Shown piece after piece: positions 1-9,150 of a DNA stretch of 41,127 nt. The position numbers and the translations under genes are program-made. Below the pieces are notes generated by a model. That model saw only the letters and a program-made list of their open reading frames with translations. It did no database searches and had not been told where the DNA came from. Origin of the DNA: Bacteroidota bacterium (lineage in GTDB: Bacteria > Bacteroidota > Bacteroidia > Chitinophagales > Chitinophagaceae); the NCBI GenBank assembly GCA_030706605.1, contig JAUZOE010000039.1, positions 1 to 41,127 on the forward strand. Direction: 5' to 3'. How positions within the stretch are numbered: the stretch's first letter is position 1; each line of letters begins with the position of its first letter.

Positions 1-1
1 A

Positions 2-140
2 GCTTTAGTGAAATAAAAAATTTGTTTTTAAGAAAAATACATGCAGTTACATTTAAAGGATTTTTGCTGAAACTATTAATGTTTATAGTAGCATTTACTT
101 TTAATAAACTGACTTAATAACTAGCAACTTGAATTAATTA
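2..140 (+). repeat. Left copy of a perfect 139-bp terminal inverted repeat
   Basis: Positions 2-140 are the exact reverse complement of 40989-41127, without a mismatch over 139 bp. The match stops at 141 (left) and 40988 (right) and runs into both window ends. The repeat is AT-rich, has no convincing reading frame and lies upstream of atpC. It may be a real inverted repeat, one copy of a dispersed repeat, or an assembly fold-back. Confidence 0.95.
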
Positions 141-157
141 GCTAATTACAAACGATA

Positions 158-409
158 ATGACTTTAGAAATATTGACACCGGAGAAGAAAATTTTTAGCG
201 GGGAAGTATATGGCGTATTGCTTCCGGGTATTGGTGGCATGTTTGAAGTATTGGAAAAGCATGCACCTATTGTAAGCGCTTTAAAGGCGGGTAAATTAAA
301 AATTCTGAAAGATAAAACCGCGACCTCTATTTATTCAATTCAAAGCGGATTTGTAGAAGTTTTAAATAATAAAACTACCGTATTAGTAGAAGGAGCTAAA
401 GAAGCTTAA
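158..409 (+). CDS. atpC: F1Fo ATP synthase epsilon subunit (short form)
   Basis: This 83-residue protein is the epsilon subunit of the F1 part of ATP synthase, which sits on the central stalk with gamma. The sequence shows the epsilon N-terminal beta-sandwich: an MTLEILTPEKKIF start, a G-x-x-G-x-F-E-V-L stretch near residues 24-31 and the H-A-P-I segment near 35-38. The C-terminal two-helix domain, present in the about 135-residue E. coli protein and inhibitory there, is absent. Short forms are usual in Bacteroidota. The beta-subunit gene atpD, often just upstream, is not seen in the 157 bp available. A strong terminator follows. Confidence 0.93.
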   Translation: MTLEILTPEKKIFSGEVYGVLLPGIGGMFEVLEKHAPIVSALKAGKLKILKDKTATSIYSIQSGFVEVLNNKTTVLVEGAKEA

Positions 410-436
410 AATAAGATTTTATATTAACTTATCAGG

Positions 437-462
437 CCCCGCATTTACTGCGGGGTTTTTTA
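437..462 (+). terminator. Rho-independent terminator after atpC
   Basis: A 7-bp GC-rich stem (CCCCGCA / TGCGGGG, loop TTTAC) is followed by six T. It lies 28 bp after the atpC stop, between atpC and the convergent ABC permease gene. Confidence 0.92.
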
Positions 463-503
463 TTGTGAATATTTTTATCAGGGTTCCTCCAATAAAAATA
501 AAA

Positions 504-1820
504 CTAAGATTTTCTAAAAAGCCATTTCCCCATTTCCTTAAAAGTTACTTTTTTGCCATAAAGTAAAATTCCGGTACGATAAATTTTTGCGGCCAGCATA
601 GTGGTTAAAATAAATCCGGCCACAAGAGATAGCATGGAAACTGCTATTTGCCAAACGGGTACACTCCCTGAAGGAATGCGCGCCATCATTACTATCGGAG
701 AAGAAAAAGGAATCATGCTCCCCCACACTGAAATGGGCGCATCCGGTTTTCCGGCAGCAGTGGTCATTATAATAAAAGATAAAATGATAGGCATGGTAAT
801 AGGCAGCATCAGGGATTGTGCCTCCTGGGGATCTTCATTTACCACGCTTCCTACAGCGGCAAATAAAGATGCATAAAAAAGGTAGCCTCCTATAAAATAA
901 AAAAGAAAACAAGGAATGATAAGTCCCCAGTTGGCAGACAAAAAAGTGTTTTTCGCGGTAAGGAAATTCATAGCTGCAGAACTGCCTGTAGTTGCTCCTC
1001 CTACAGATGAATGAATTGTTTGTACGTGCTGAAGCGAATCTGGTGAAAGAAAGATGGTAGTAACCGATGATAGCCCTATAATTAATACGATCCATATCAG
1101 CAGTTGAGTAATACCGACTGCGGCAATTCCCAAAATTTTCCCCATCATCAATTGAAAAGGTTTCACGGAACTAATAATCACTTCAGCAATCCGGTTCATT
1201 TTTTCTTCCATAACACCGCGCATTACTGCCGCACCATAAATGAATAATGTCATATAAATTAATATCCCGCTTCCGAAGCCAATACCATAAGAAAGACCCG
1301 AATTAGATTGTTCTGTCTTATTTCCCTGTTTTATTACCGGTCTGAAATTGTAAATACTTCCCTCATCAATTTTATTGATAGAGTCAAGAACTTTTCTGTC
1401 AATATTATTTTGAAGAAATGCTTTATTTCTTATAGCATTATTAATTTGGTTTTTTATTTTTTCTTCTGCATTTATTCCTAATTGCTTATCTGATACCAGG
1501 GAAATTGAATCACTGGCGAAATCGTAATTTTTGGGTATAATAAGAAGTGCTGAATAGCCTTTTTGCTTAAAGTTATTAATATTTACGTCTGAAGGAAATT
1601 CATAAGTAATAGATTTATCATTCTGAAAACTGCTCTTAAAAATTCCATTATTATCTGTCACAGCTACCTTCTGATTGCTATCACTTTGTATTGAAAAATA
1701 AGCAGACGCAAAAATAAATCCTATAAAAAACAAGGGCAGTAATATGGTTGAAAGAATAAAAGTTTTATTTCTTACTCTTGTTAAATATTCTCTTTTGATT
1801 ACCAGCCAGATTTTATTCAT
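504..1820 (-). CDS. ABC-2 type transporter permease (NatB-like)
   Basis: This 438-residue inner-membrane protein is the permease of an export-type ABC transporter. The N terminus (MNKIWLVIKREYLTRVRNK) and the first membrane segment near residues 22-44 are typical of the NatB/ABC-2 family. A soluble extracytoplasmic domain follows (about 45-175). Five or so hydrophobic segments lie between about 176 and 420, including the stretch with VMEEKMNRIAEVIISSVKP that characterises this family. The ATP-binding partner gene lies 40 bp upstream on the same strand, so the two should be co-transcribed. The substrate cannot be read from the sequence; NatAB exports sodium in Bacillus, but most homologues are unassigned. 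Confidence 0.87.
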   Translation of the reverse strand: MNKIWLVIKREYLTRVRNKTFILSTILLPLFFIGFIFASAYFSIQSDSNQKVAVTDNNGIFKSSFQNDKSITYEFPSDVNINNFKQKGYSALLIIPKNYDFASDSISLVSDKQLGINAEEKIKNQINNAIRNKAFLQNNIDRKVLDSINKIDEGSIYNFRPVIKQGNKTEQSNSGLSYGIGFGSGILIYMTLFIYGAAVMRGVMEEKMNRIAEVIISSVKPFQLMMGKILGIAAVGITQLLIWIVLIIGLSSVTTIFLSPDSLQHVQTIHSSVGGATTGSSAAMNFLTAKNTFLSANWGLIIPCFLFYFIGGYLFYASLFAAVGSVVNEDPQEAQSLMLPITMPIILSFIIMTTAAGKPDAPISVWGSMIPFSSPIVMMARIPSGSVPVWQIAVSMLSLVAGFILTTMLAAKIYRTGILLYGKKVTFKEMGKWLFRKS

Positions 1821-1860
1821 ACTAATAGGTTGATTCGATTATTAGTTAATTGCGTCATTC

Positions 1861-2787
1861 TTAATTGTTACTAAATTCTCTTGCTGTCTTGGTGTCTTCT
1901 ACTTGCTTAATAAAAATTTCATTAAGGGTTGGTAAAATTTCATTAAAAGAAATAATGCTTGCTTTCTGGGTTAGCAATTCTTGTAAAACTTCTGCAGGAG
2001 TGTGCCCGTCATCGATTTTTACATTAAAATAATTTTCTTTTTCATCAATAATTTTAAAAACATTGCTATCGAATCTTGCAGGTATTGCATCAAAGCCAAC
2101 TTTAAAAATATGTTCTTTAAAATCATTTTTGATCTGTATTAAACTACCATCCAGTATCTTTTTGCCTTTATTTACCAATACTATTTTATCGCAAATTTCT
2201 TCTACCTGTTCCATGCGGTGTGTACTGAAAATAATGGTAGTACCTTTTTGGGCTAATTTAAAAATTTCATCTTTTATCAAATTGCTGTTCACAGGGTCAA
2301 GGCCGCTAAAAGGTTCATCAAGAATCAGCAATTTGGGTTCGTGCAGAACAGTGGTAACGAATTGTAATTTCTGACTCATTCCTTTGCTCAGGTCATCCAC
2401 CTTTTTGTTCCACCAGCTTTCCATCTCAAATTTTACAAACCATTCTTTTATTTTTTTCATTGCGTCCTTCTTGCCCATGCCTTTAAGCATGGCAAGGTAT
2501 AAAGCCTGTTCCCCGATCTTCATTTTTTTATATAATCCCCGCTCTTCAGGCATGTAGCCAATTTTGGGAATATCCGCTACCGGATCAAATTTTTCTCCTT
2601 CAAAAAAAATATTACCACTATCCGGATAAAAAATGCCCGTGATCATGCGCAACAAGGTTGTCTTACCTGCGCCATTCGGGCCCAGTAAACCAAAAATGCT
2701 TCCTTCTGGAATTGAAAAGCTGATGTCATCTACAGCTTTTTGCGTAGCATAATACTTTTTTAGATTATATAATTCTAAAATATTCAT
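1861..2787 (-). CDS. ABC transporter ATP-binding protein (NatA-like)
   Basis: This is the nucleotide-binding subunit that powers the adjacent NatB-like permease. Counted from the ATG at 2787, the Walker A motif GPNGAGKT is at residues 36-43, followed by the signature LSKGM near 134, Walker B LLILDEPFSGLDP and the H-loop STH. The C-terminal ~80 residues match the DUF4162-type extension of this subfamily. An in-frame TTG at 2793 would add two residues, but the ATG at 2787 gives the natural MNILEL start. It ends 40 bp before the permease start, so it is the first gene of a two-gene operon. Confidence 0.93.
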   Translation of the reverse strand: MNILELYNLKKYYATQKAVDDISFSIPEGSIFGLLGPNGAGKTTLLRMITGIFYPDSGNIFFEGEKFDPVADIPKIGYMPEERGLYKKMKIGEQALYLAMLKGMGKKDAMKKIKEWFVKFEMESWWNKKVDDLSKGMSQKLQFVTTVLHEPKLLILDEPFSGLDPVNSNLIKDEIFKLAQKGTTIIFSTHRMEQVEEICDKIVLVNKGKKILDGSLIQIKNDFKEHIFKVGFDAIPARFDSNVFKIIDEKENYFNVKIDDGHTPAEVLQELLTQKASIISFNEILPTLNEIFIKQVEDTKTAREFSNN

Positions 2788-2936
2788 TTTCAATTTTTGT
2801 ATTAAAATTTTTTTTTTTGAAAAAGGTACTCTTACGAAGATATTAAACAGAACTTACCTTCTCAATTTTTTATAAAATGTTCCTATATCCTATTGGGAAA
2901 TGAAAGCTCCTCAGCTTTTATAATAGAGAAAGAAAA

Positions 2937-4553
2937 TCATTTTCCTGTTAAAGCATAAGATGCCAATGCTACTTTTTCGCCGTCCATGGCAGCGCTTACA
3001 ATTCCGCCTGCATAACCAGCTCCTTCTCCGCAGGGAAAAAGATTTTTTATTTGAGGATGAGATAATAATTGTTCATTACGTGGAATGCGAACCGGCGAGG
3101 AGGTTCGGCTTTCTGTGGCTAATAATATAGCTTCATTGGTAAAATATCCATTTTGCTTTTTTCCTGAAGACATTTTTTGGGCAAATAATTTAAAACCTGC
3201 TTTCAATCGCTGATTAATAAAAGTAGGCAACACTTCATTTAAAGGCGTTGAATGAACCCCGGGAATATAAGAACATTGTGGCAATGATGTTGACATTTTT
3301 TCTTCTGTAAAATCAATCATTCGCTGTGCCGGAGCCACAAATTTTCCTCCACCTGCAGCAAAAGATTTTTCTTCTACATCTTTTTGAAAATTCATCATTA
3401 ATAATGGATCGCCATGGATATCTGAATTTGGTTTCTTATTTGCTAAATTAAATTTTATCACATCCTCAATTTCTACCTGAACCACCATGCCACTGTTAGC
3501 GTATGGATTATTCCTCTTAGAGGGACTCCATCCATTTACTACTAATTCTCCATTGTTGGTAGCAGCAGGAGCGATGATTCCGCCAGGACACATGCAAAAA
3601 GAAAATACGCCCCTGCCATCAACCTGCTCTGCTAAATTATAGGAGGCCGGAGGTAAATAATCATTGTCGGCAAAACTGCGTTTGCCATATTGAATGTTAT
3701 TGATCAATTCCTGTGGGTGCTCAATTCTTACCCCTAATGCAAATCCTTTTGCAATAATTTCTATATGCTTTTTATGTAATAATGTAAAAATATCCCTGGC
3801 AGAATGCCCGGTAGCAAGGATATAAGAATCGGAAGAAAATGTATCTCTATCTGCAGTCTGAATCGATTTTATTTCATCATGTACTAAAGTAATATCTGTT
3901 ACTTTTTTATTAAAATGAAATTCTCCTCCACAATCCATTATATGCTTTCGCATGGCGGTAATAATGTGAGGCAGTTTATTAGTTCCTATATGCGGATGTG
4001 CTTCAAACAGAATATTTTCATCAGCGCCAAAATGCACGAACAAGTTTAATATTCTGTCAATATTCCCCCGTTTAGAACTCCGGGTATATAACTTTCCATC
4101 ACTATATGTGCCAGCGCCTCCTTCTCCAAAACAATAATTACTCTCGGGATTAAGAATACCTTTTTTATTTAATAATGCAAGGTCTCTTCTCCGGGTTCTT
4201 ACATCCTGGCCTCTTTCCAAAATTATGGGTTTCACCCCAAGCTCTAATAATTGTAATGCAGCAAATATTCCGGCAGGTCCCCCTCCAATGATAACACATT
4301 TTTTAGAAGCGGTATTTACGTCTTTAAAAGAAAAAGCTAATAATTCTCTTTGATGAAATGGCTCGTTGATAAAAGCATTTACCATCAGATTAACCCATAT
4401 GGTTTTGCCTCTTGCGTCAATCGATTTTTTAAGAAGATAAAACCCCCTTATTTCATGAATTTTATTGCCGGTTGACTTTGCTATATTTTCGACAATGCAA
4501 TCATTGTTGGTGGCATAGCCGACCGGAAGTCTGAGAGAAATTTTTTGTTGCAT
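2937..4553 (-). CDS. FAD-dependent dehydrogenase (COG2509-type)
   Basis: This 538-residue flavoprotein is of unknown substrate. The FAD/NAD-binding dinucleotide fold GGGPAG lies near residue 90, preceded by an N-terminal domain of about 85 residues, as is usual in the COG2509 family. The segment FGEGGAGTYSDGKL, the ATGHSARD motif and the C-terminal CGEGAGYAGGIVSAAMDG block, which contacts FAD, are all hallmarks of that family. No signal peptide is visible, so it should be cytoplasmic. It stands alone between the ABC operon and the DUF3127 gene. The family's physiological reaction is not established, so I give no pathway. Confidence 0.88.
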   Translation of the reverse strand: MQQKISLRLPVGYATNNDCIVENIAKSTGNKIHEIRGFYLLKKSIDARGKTIWVNLMVNAFINEPFHQRELLAFSFKDVNTASKKCVIIGGGPAGIFAALQLLELGVKPIILERGQDVRTRRRDLALLNKKGILNPESNYCFGEGGAGTYSDGKLYTRSSKRGNIDRILNLFVHFGADENILFEAHPHIGTNKLPHIITAMRKHIMDCGGEFHFNKKVTDITLVHDEIKSIQTADRDTFSSDSYILATGHSARDIFTLLHKKHIEIIAKGFALGVRIEHPQELINNIQYGKRSFADNDYLPPASYNLAEQVDGRGVFSFCMCPGGIIAPAATNNGELVVNGWSPSKRNNPYANSGMVVQVEIEDVIKFNLANKKPNSDIHGDPLLMMNFQKDVEEKSFAAGGGKFVAPAQRMIDFTEEKMSTSLPQCSYIPGVHSTPLNEVLPTFINQRLKAGFKLFAQKMSSGKKQNGYFTNEAILLATESRTSSPVRIPRNEQLLSHPQIKNLFPCGEGAGYAGGIVSAAMDGEKVALASYALTGK

Positions 4554-4675
4554 ACGTAGTGCCAGGTTTTTATCCTGGAGACTTTAAGTTTTTCCGTTAC
4601 ATGAATATTTAAACTGGTATTTTTTTATAACCGGAGAATATTTTATTCAATATCTACACTTGCTCTAAATTGTTT

Positions 4676-5065
4676 TTAAAACGGAAGGTCATCAATAGTT
4701 TCCTGCGATGAAGAAGTGAAAGTGTCTAATGGTTCCATATATTCTTCATCTGTAGAAGGCCCTTTGCCCGGTTGTAGTGTTTGTTCAATACGCCACGCAT
4801 CAAGATTATTGAAGTAAGAGGTGCGGCCATCCTTTTCCCATTTGCTTCCACGGATGTTGAAATAGACTTTTATTTCATCACCTATATTGATGCGGTCAAT
4901 AATTCCTGTGCGATCTTGTGTACTTTGAAATTTAATTAAATTGGTAATTATCTTGCCGTTTACATCTTCAGATTTTTCTATAACAAACTCTCTTACTTTA
5001 AAAGATTCAGTGCGCTGAATAGTATCAAATTTTTCAATTAATTTACCCGTCAATTCATAACTCAT
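4676..5065 (-). CDS. DUF3127 protein with SSB-like C-terminal tip
   Basis: This protein of about 129 residues (from the ATG at 5065) matches the DUF3127 family: it begins MSYELTGKLIE, and its core with IKFQSTQDR, GDEIKVYFNIRGSKW and YFNNLDAWRIE has the beta-rich look of an OB fold. The last residues are DDLPF, after an acidic low-complexity linker. That is the same form as the acidic tip through which single-stranded DNA-binding proteins recruit partners. An upstream in-frame ATG at 5095 would add ten lysine-rich residues; I prefer 5065 because it matches the family start. It is divergent from dnaA across a 420-bp gap. A role in DNA metabolism is inference; the family has no settled function. 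Confidence 0.85.
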   Translation of the reverse strand: MSYELTGKLIEKFDTIQRTESFKVREFVIEKSEDVNGKIITNLIKFQSTQDRTGIIDRINIGDEIKVYFNIRGSKWEKDGRTSYFNNLDAWRIEQTLQPGKGPSTDEEYMEPLDTFTSSSQETIDDLPF

Positions 5066-5485
5066 GTGTATATTTTTTTTTAAAGATAAAGTCATTTATT
5101 TGAAAACCCTCTTAACTAAAGAATAATGTCAAAAAATGTTTTGCACATTTATTTTTATGCCTGATAAAAAAAATCCGATGATAGAAAGATTCTGAAAAAA
5201 AAATTAAAAATTCTAGAAAATGATTGTTGATTCTCCATAATTCAATGTGGGTATAGCTATTCAATAATCTGGATGAAAGAAATGCGGTTTGTTTTAATAT
5301 TCTCAAACGCCATACTGTTTTTTGAATAACAAAATCAAAGAATAAAAAAGTTTTTTTTTCAACAAATTATTTTGATATTCGCTTCCTGCTGAAAGAATTT
5401 ATTTCAAATCTTTTTGTTTAAATATTTCAGAAGCATCTGCGGAAAAATATATTTCTAAAACATACAAAACGGTTCAAGGTAAATA
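5066..5485. other. Intergenic region between the DUF3127 gene and dnaA
   Basis: This AT-rich region of about 420 bp must hold the two divergent promoters. I see no convincing gene; the 64-codon minus-strand frame inside has an unnatural Phe/His/Ile-rich composition. One near-match to a DnaA box (TTTTGCACA, 5139-5147) occurs but no cluster, so I do not call an origin. Confidence 0.5.
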
Positions 5486-6919
5486 ATGGATAATGCTTGC
5501 GAAATAGTTTGGAGTAATTGTCTCAATATTATAAAAGATATAGTTGAATGGCAACATTACCAAACATGGTTCGAGCCGATAAAACCTGTATCTTTAAAAG
5601 GCAAAATATTAACTATACAAGTACCGAGTCAATTTTTTTATGAGTATATTGAGGAGCATTATGTAAACTTGCTGGCAAAAACTTTAAAAAGAGAATTAGG
5701 AAAAGACGCGGGACTTGAATACCGGATAATGGTAGATAGTGGCAACAGGAACAATAAACCGGTAATGATGGATGTGCCGGGGCATGGTTATAAATCTTAT
5801 TCTAATAATGAAATGGATTTTCCTTTAATTACTTCCAATCCTGTTAAGAATCCGTTTGTAATACCGGGTCTTAAAAAGATGCAGATCAATCCGCAGCTAA
5901 ACCCTACTTATGTTTTTGACTCTTATATAGAAGGTGCGTGCAACAGGGTAGCAAGGCGTGCAGGAAAAACCGTTGCAGAAAAACCAGGCTCTACCTCATT
6001 TAATCCATTGGTAATATATGGCGGTGTAGGTTTGGGAAAAACCCACCTGGCACAGGCCATTGGAAACGAAGTAAAAAGGCTACACAGCAATAAAGTAGTG
6101 CTATATGTAAGTTCCGAAAAATTTATTAACCAGTTTGTTGATCACGGGCGAAATAATGCCATCAATGATTTTATTCATTTTTATCAATTGATAGATGTGT
6201 TGATTATTGATGATGTCCAGTTTTTTAATCGGGCAGAAAAGTCACAGGATGCATTTTTTGCTATTTTTAATCATTTACATCAAAGCGGGAAACAATTAAT
6301 ACTTACTTCTGACAAGCCCCCTAAAGACCTGGAAGGTGTACAGGAGAGATTACTTAGCCGTTTCCGATGGGGATTAAGTGCCGATTTGCAGATCCCGGAT
6401 TATGATACCAAGATAGAGATCCTGGAAAGGAAGATGAAAAATGATGGTCTTGAAATGCCAAAAGAAGTGGTAAAATATATTGCCTATAATATTCAAAATA
6501 ATATTCGTGAACTGGAAGGCGCCTTAATTTCTCTATTGGCACAATCTTCGCTGAATAAAAGAGAAATAGATTTAGAACTAGCAAAGAAAGTATTGAGAAA
6601 TTTCATCAAATCATCATCAAAAGAAATTACGATAGATACCATTCAAAAAATGGTATGTGACTATTTTGATGTCCCTTATGAAAAGCTATTGCAAAAAACA
6701 CGCAAAAGAGAAATCGTACAGGCGAGACAGATAACCATGTTTTTAGCAAAATCCTTTACAAAAAATTCTTTAAAAACAATAGGAGAACACTTTGGTGGCC
6801 GCGACCATACCACAGTAATACACAGTTGCCAAACAGTAAAAGATCTAATGGATACGGATACCCTATTTAAGGAAAGTGTGATTGAACTTCAGCAAAAAGT
6901 ACAATTGGCCGCTATGTAA
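5486..6919 (+). CDS. dnaA: Chromosomal replication initiator DnaA
   Basis: DnaA binds DnaA boxes at the origin, unwinds it and loads the replicative helicase. The 477-residue sequence has domain I (about 1-85, with W-x-x-x-x-x-T-W-F-E), a short linker, and the AAA+ domain III with Walker A GGVGLGKT at 179-186. Walker B VLIIDDVQ and the arginine-finger segment QERLLSRFRWGL follow. Domain IV carries the DNA-binding signature GGRDHTTVIHSC near residue 450. The length is normal for the family. It stands alone on the plus strand, divergent from the DUF3127 gene and followed by two tRNA genes. No dense DnaA-box cluster is visible on either side, so the origin may lie elsewhere. Confidence 0.97.
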   Translation: MDNACEIVWSNCLNIIKDIVEWQHYQTWFEPIKPVSLKGKILTIQVPSQFFYEYIEEHYVNLLAKTLKRELGKDAGLEYRIMVDSGNRNNKPVMMDVPGHGYKSYSNNEMDFPLITSNPVKNPFVIPGLKKMQINPQLNPTYVFDSYIEGACNRVARRAGKTVAEKPGSTSFNPLVIYGGVGLGKTHLAQAIGNEVKRLHSNKVVLYVSSEKFINQFVDHGRNNAINDFIHFYQLIDVLIIDDVQFFNRAEKSQDAFFAIFNHLHQSGKQLILTSDKPPKDLEGVQERLLSRFRWGLSADLQIPDYDTKIEILERKMKNDGLEMPKEVVKYIAYNIQNNIRELEGALISLLAQSSLNKREIDLELAKKVLRNFIKSSSKEITIDTIQKMVCDYFDVPYEKLLQKTRKREIVQARQITMFLAKSFTKNSLKTIGEHFGGRDHTTVIHSCQTVKDLMDTDTLFKESVIELQQKVQLAAM

Positions 6920-7081
6920 ATTTTGATGAGCCGATAGTATTATTTCAAACAACATATTTTTGGGATTTTATTAGTTTTTCTTCAAAAAATTTTGTTCTTT
7001 GTAAACAATATAATGAGTAAAACAGGGCTTAAAATGCATTGTTCACAATAAATATTTGACCACTTAATTTTTATTTTAATT

Positions 7082-7105
7082 TTTGGATTGCAAATGCTAC
7101 TTTTG
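7082..7105 (+). promoter_or_regulatory. Promoter of the tRNA-Ser/tRNA-Pro unit
   Basis: A perfect Bacteroidota -7 element TACTTTTG lies at 7098-7105, 22 bp before the tRNA-Ser. A TTTG at 7082-7085 could be the -33 element, but the spacing (12 bp) is shorter than the usual 17-20, so that part is uncertain. Confidence 0.5.
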
Positions 7106-7127
7106 CAGCCCTTAATTACAGAAAGTA

Positions 7128-7217
<90 letters not shown>

Positions 7218-7252
7218 AAATTTAGGTTTGTGTAAAAAAGGATAGAAAGTTT

Positions 7253-7327
7253 CGGGGCGTAGCGTAGCCCGGTCATCGCGCCACATTTGGGATGTGGAGG
7301 TCGCAAGTTCGAATCTTGCCGCCCCGA
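7253..7327 (+). tRNA. tRNA-Pro (anticodon TGG)
   Basis: The acceptor stem CGGGGCG (7253-7259) pairs with CGCCCCG (7320-7326), with discriminator A at 7327. The anticodon stem CCACA/TGTGG encloses the loop TTTGGGA, giving anticodon TGG at 7288-7290. The T-arm is GCAAG-TTCGAAT-CTTGC. CCA is not encoded. It starts 36 bp after tRNA-Ser and is probably on the same transcript. Confidence 0.97.
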
Positions 7328-7331
7328 CAAA

Positions 7332-7362
7332 AAACCTCTGATTTATATCGGAGGTTTTTTTA
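7332..7362. terminator. Bidirectional terminator between the tRNA genes and nadB
   Basis: The stem AAACCTCTG / CGGAGGTTT (one T-G pair) with loop ATTTATAT is flanked by T-runs when read on either strand. It lies 4 bp after tRNA-Pro and about 100 bp past the convergent nadB stop, so it can serve both units. Confidence 0.85.
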
Positions 7363-7461
7363 TTGGGGATATTCTATTATTTTAAAAATAATTGTTAAAG
7401 AATATACCTTCTTAGGTATAGCGGTTACAATTGAAAAATGGTTTTTAAAATACCTGCTTTT

Positions 7462-9060
7462 TTATAAAACAATATTTTGCACTAAATCGCTTTTTTCAGG
7501 GTAATCTGTATTGAAGTGAAGACCGCGGCTTTCATGCCTGAACTGGGCACTTTTTACAATTAAATATCCAACAGTAATCAGGTTTCTCAATTCACAAAGT
7601 TGTGGCGAAACAGAAGTGGTTTGATAAAGTTGTTCTGTTTCATCATGAAGCAGATCAAGTCTTTTCATAGCTCTTTCAAGCCTTTCGTTGGTTCTTACGA
7701 TTCCGACATAGTCGGTCATTAATAATTGTAATTCTTTGAGGCTTTGAGTGATAAGGATCATTTCTTTTGGGGCTATTGTTCCTTTTGCATTCCAATCCCG
7801 GATAGATTCATGGAATTCTATAGAATTGATTTTTTTTACTGATTCTACATAACACCTGTGGGCAAAAACCATAGCTTCCAAAAGAGAATTACTGGCAAGC
7901 CTGTTAGCGCCATGAAGCCGGGTGCTGGCGCATTCGCCGCAGGCAAATAAGTTCAGAATAGAAGATCGCCCCCATTCATCTACTTTTATGCCCCCACAAC
8001 TATAATGAGCTGCCGGAGCTACCGGAATGAATTGGCTGGCAATGTCAATTCCAATTGATTTACATTTTGCATAAATATTGGGAAAATGGTGGATAAATTT
8101 TTCCAAATCCATTTTTGTACAATCAAGAAAAACATTTTCTGTACCATAAATTTTCATTTCGTTATCTATAGCCCGGGCTACTATATCACGTGGAGCAAGA
8201 TCTTTTCTTACATCATATTTCTCCATAAATGCATCACCATTCTTATTCCTTAAAATGCCTCCATCACCACGCACAGCTTCTGTAATTAAAAATGCCTGGC
8301 CGCTCACTCCTGCTTCATACAATGCTGTTGGATGAAATTGTATGAATTCCATATTTTCTATTTTGCCTTTTGCCCGGTAAGTCATTGCTACACCATCGCC
8401 GGTTGCAATAGAAGGATTAGTAGTAGTGCGATATACCTGGCCATTGCCACCTGTGGCAAACAAGGTTATCTTGGATAATATTTTTTCAATCTTGTTTTTT
8501 TGCAGATTGAGTACATATACGCCATAGCATTCAATATCAGGTGTAGATTTGGTTACCAAATAGCCGAGGTGGTGTTGTGTAATAATATCAACAACAAAAC
8601 AATGGTTAATTAAATGAATGTTGGGTTTCCCGGCAATGGCTGCTAGCATAGTATCTTCAATTTCTTTGCCTGTAACATCTTTGTGATGAAGAATACGGAA
8701 CTCACTATGCCCGCCTTCTTTTCCCAGTGCGTATTCACCAGAGTTATCCTTATCGAAATGAGCGCCCCAACTGATTATTTCTTTTATTCTTTCAACCCCT
8801 TCTTTTACAACTATCTCCACAATTTTAGGGTCACATAAACCATCTCCTGCAATGAGAGTATCTTCAATATGCTTGGCAAAGCTATCATTGTCAAAATTGG
8901 TAACACCTGCCACACCTCCCTGGGCATATTTTGTATTGGTTTCATCACTTACTGTCTTGGTAAGTACTGTAATTATTTTATCCGGACAATCCTCTGCTAC
9001 TTTAAGTGCATAAGTTAACCCGGCAATGCCACTTCCTACTACTAAAAAATCTGTTTTCAT
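7462..9060 (-). CDS. nadB: L-aspartate oxidase
   Basis: NadB oxidises L-aspartate to iminoaspartate, the first step of de novo NAD synthesis; NadA then condenses it to quinolinate. The 532-residue sequence begins with the FAD-binding motif VGSGIAG (8-14). It carries the fumarate-reductase/aspartate-oxidase signature TKYAQGGVAGV near residue 43, a substrate-site HPTAL block, PAAHYSCGG near 355 and the flavin-contacting HGANRLASNSLLEA. The C-terminal helical domain (about 430-532) is present. nadA and nadC are not in the window. It is a single gene; its -7-like element AACCTTTG (9098-9105, minus strand) has one mismatch. Confidence 0.96.
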   Translation of the reverse strand: MKTDFLVVGSGIAGLTYALKVAEDCPDKIITVLTKTVSDETNTKYAQGGVAGVTNFDNDSFAKHIEDTLIAGDGLCDPKIVEIVVKEGVERIKEIISWGAHFDKDNSGEYALGKEGGHSEFRILHHKDVTGKEIEDTMLAAIAGKPNIHLINHCFVVDIITQHHLGYLVTKSTPDIECYGVYVLNLQKNKIEKILSKITLFATGGNGQVYRTTTNPSIATGDGVAMTYRAKGKIENMEFIQFHPTALYEAGVSGQAFLITEAVRGDGGILRNKNGDAFMEKYDVRKDLAPRDIVARAIDNEMKIYGTENVFLDCTKMDLEKFIHHFPNIYAKCKSIGIDIASQFIPVAPAAHYSCGGIKVDEWGRSSILNLFACGECASTRLHGANRLASNSLLEAMVFAHRCYVESVKKINSIEFHESIRDWNAKGTIAPKEMILITQSLKELQLLMTDYVGIVRTNERLERAMKRLDLLHDETEQLYQTTSVSPQLCELRNLITVGYLIVKSAQFRHESRGLHFNTDYPEKSDLVQNIVL

Positions 9061-9150
9061 AAATGAATATTTTTCCTTCTAGCTTTTATCAGGTGTACAA
9101 AGGTTCAAATATTTGAGAACTTTCTCAAAAGGAGATTTAGTTTGAAAATT

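Noticed and set aside
4562-4578. Small hairpin CCAGG / CCTGG before the FAD dehydrogenase gene
   Set aside because: The stem is only 5 bp with a 7-nt loop and does not suggest a known riboswitch or terminator.
5139-5147. Possible DnaA boxes near dnaA (TTTTGCACA here, TTGTTCACA at 7039-7047)
   Set aside because: Each has one mismatch to TTATnCACA and they are isolated; no cluster or AT-rich unwinding element with repeats supports an origin.
5112-5306. 64-codon minus-strand open frame upstream of dnaA
   Set aside because: Its Phe, His and Ile content is unlike neighbouring proteins, no family or start context is apparent, and it lies in a region that must hold divergent promoters.
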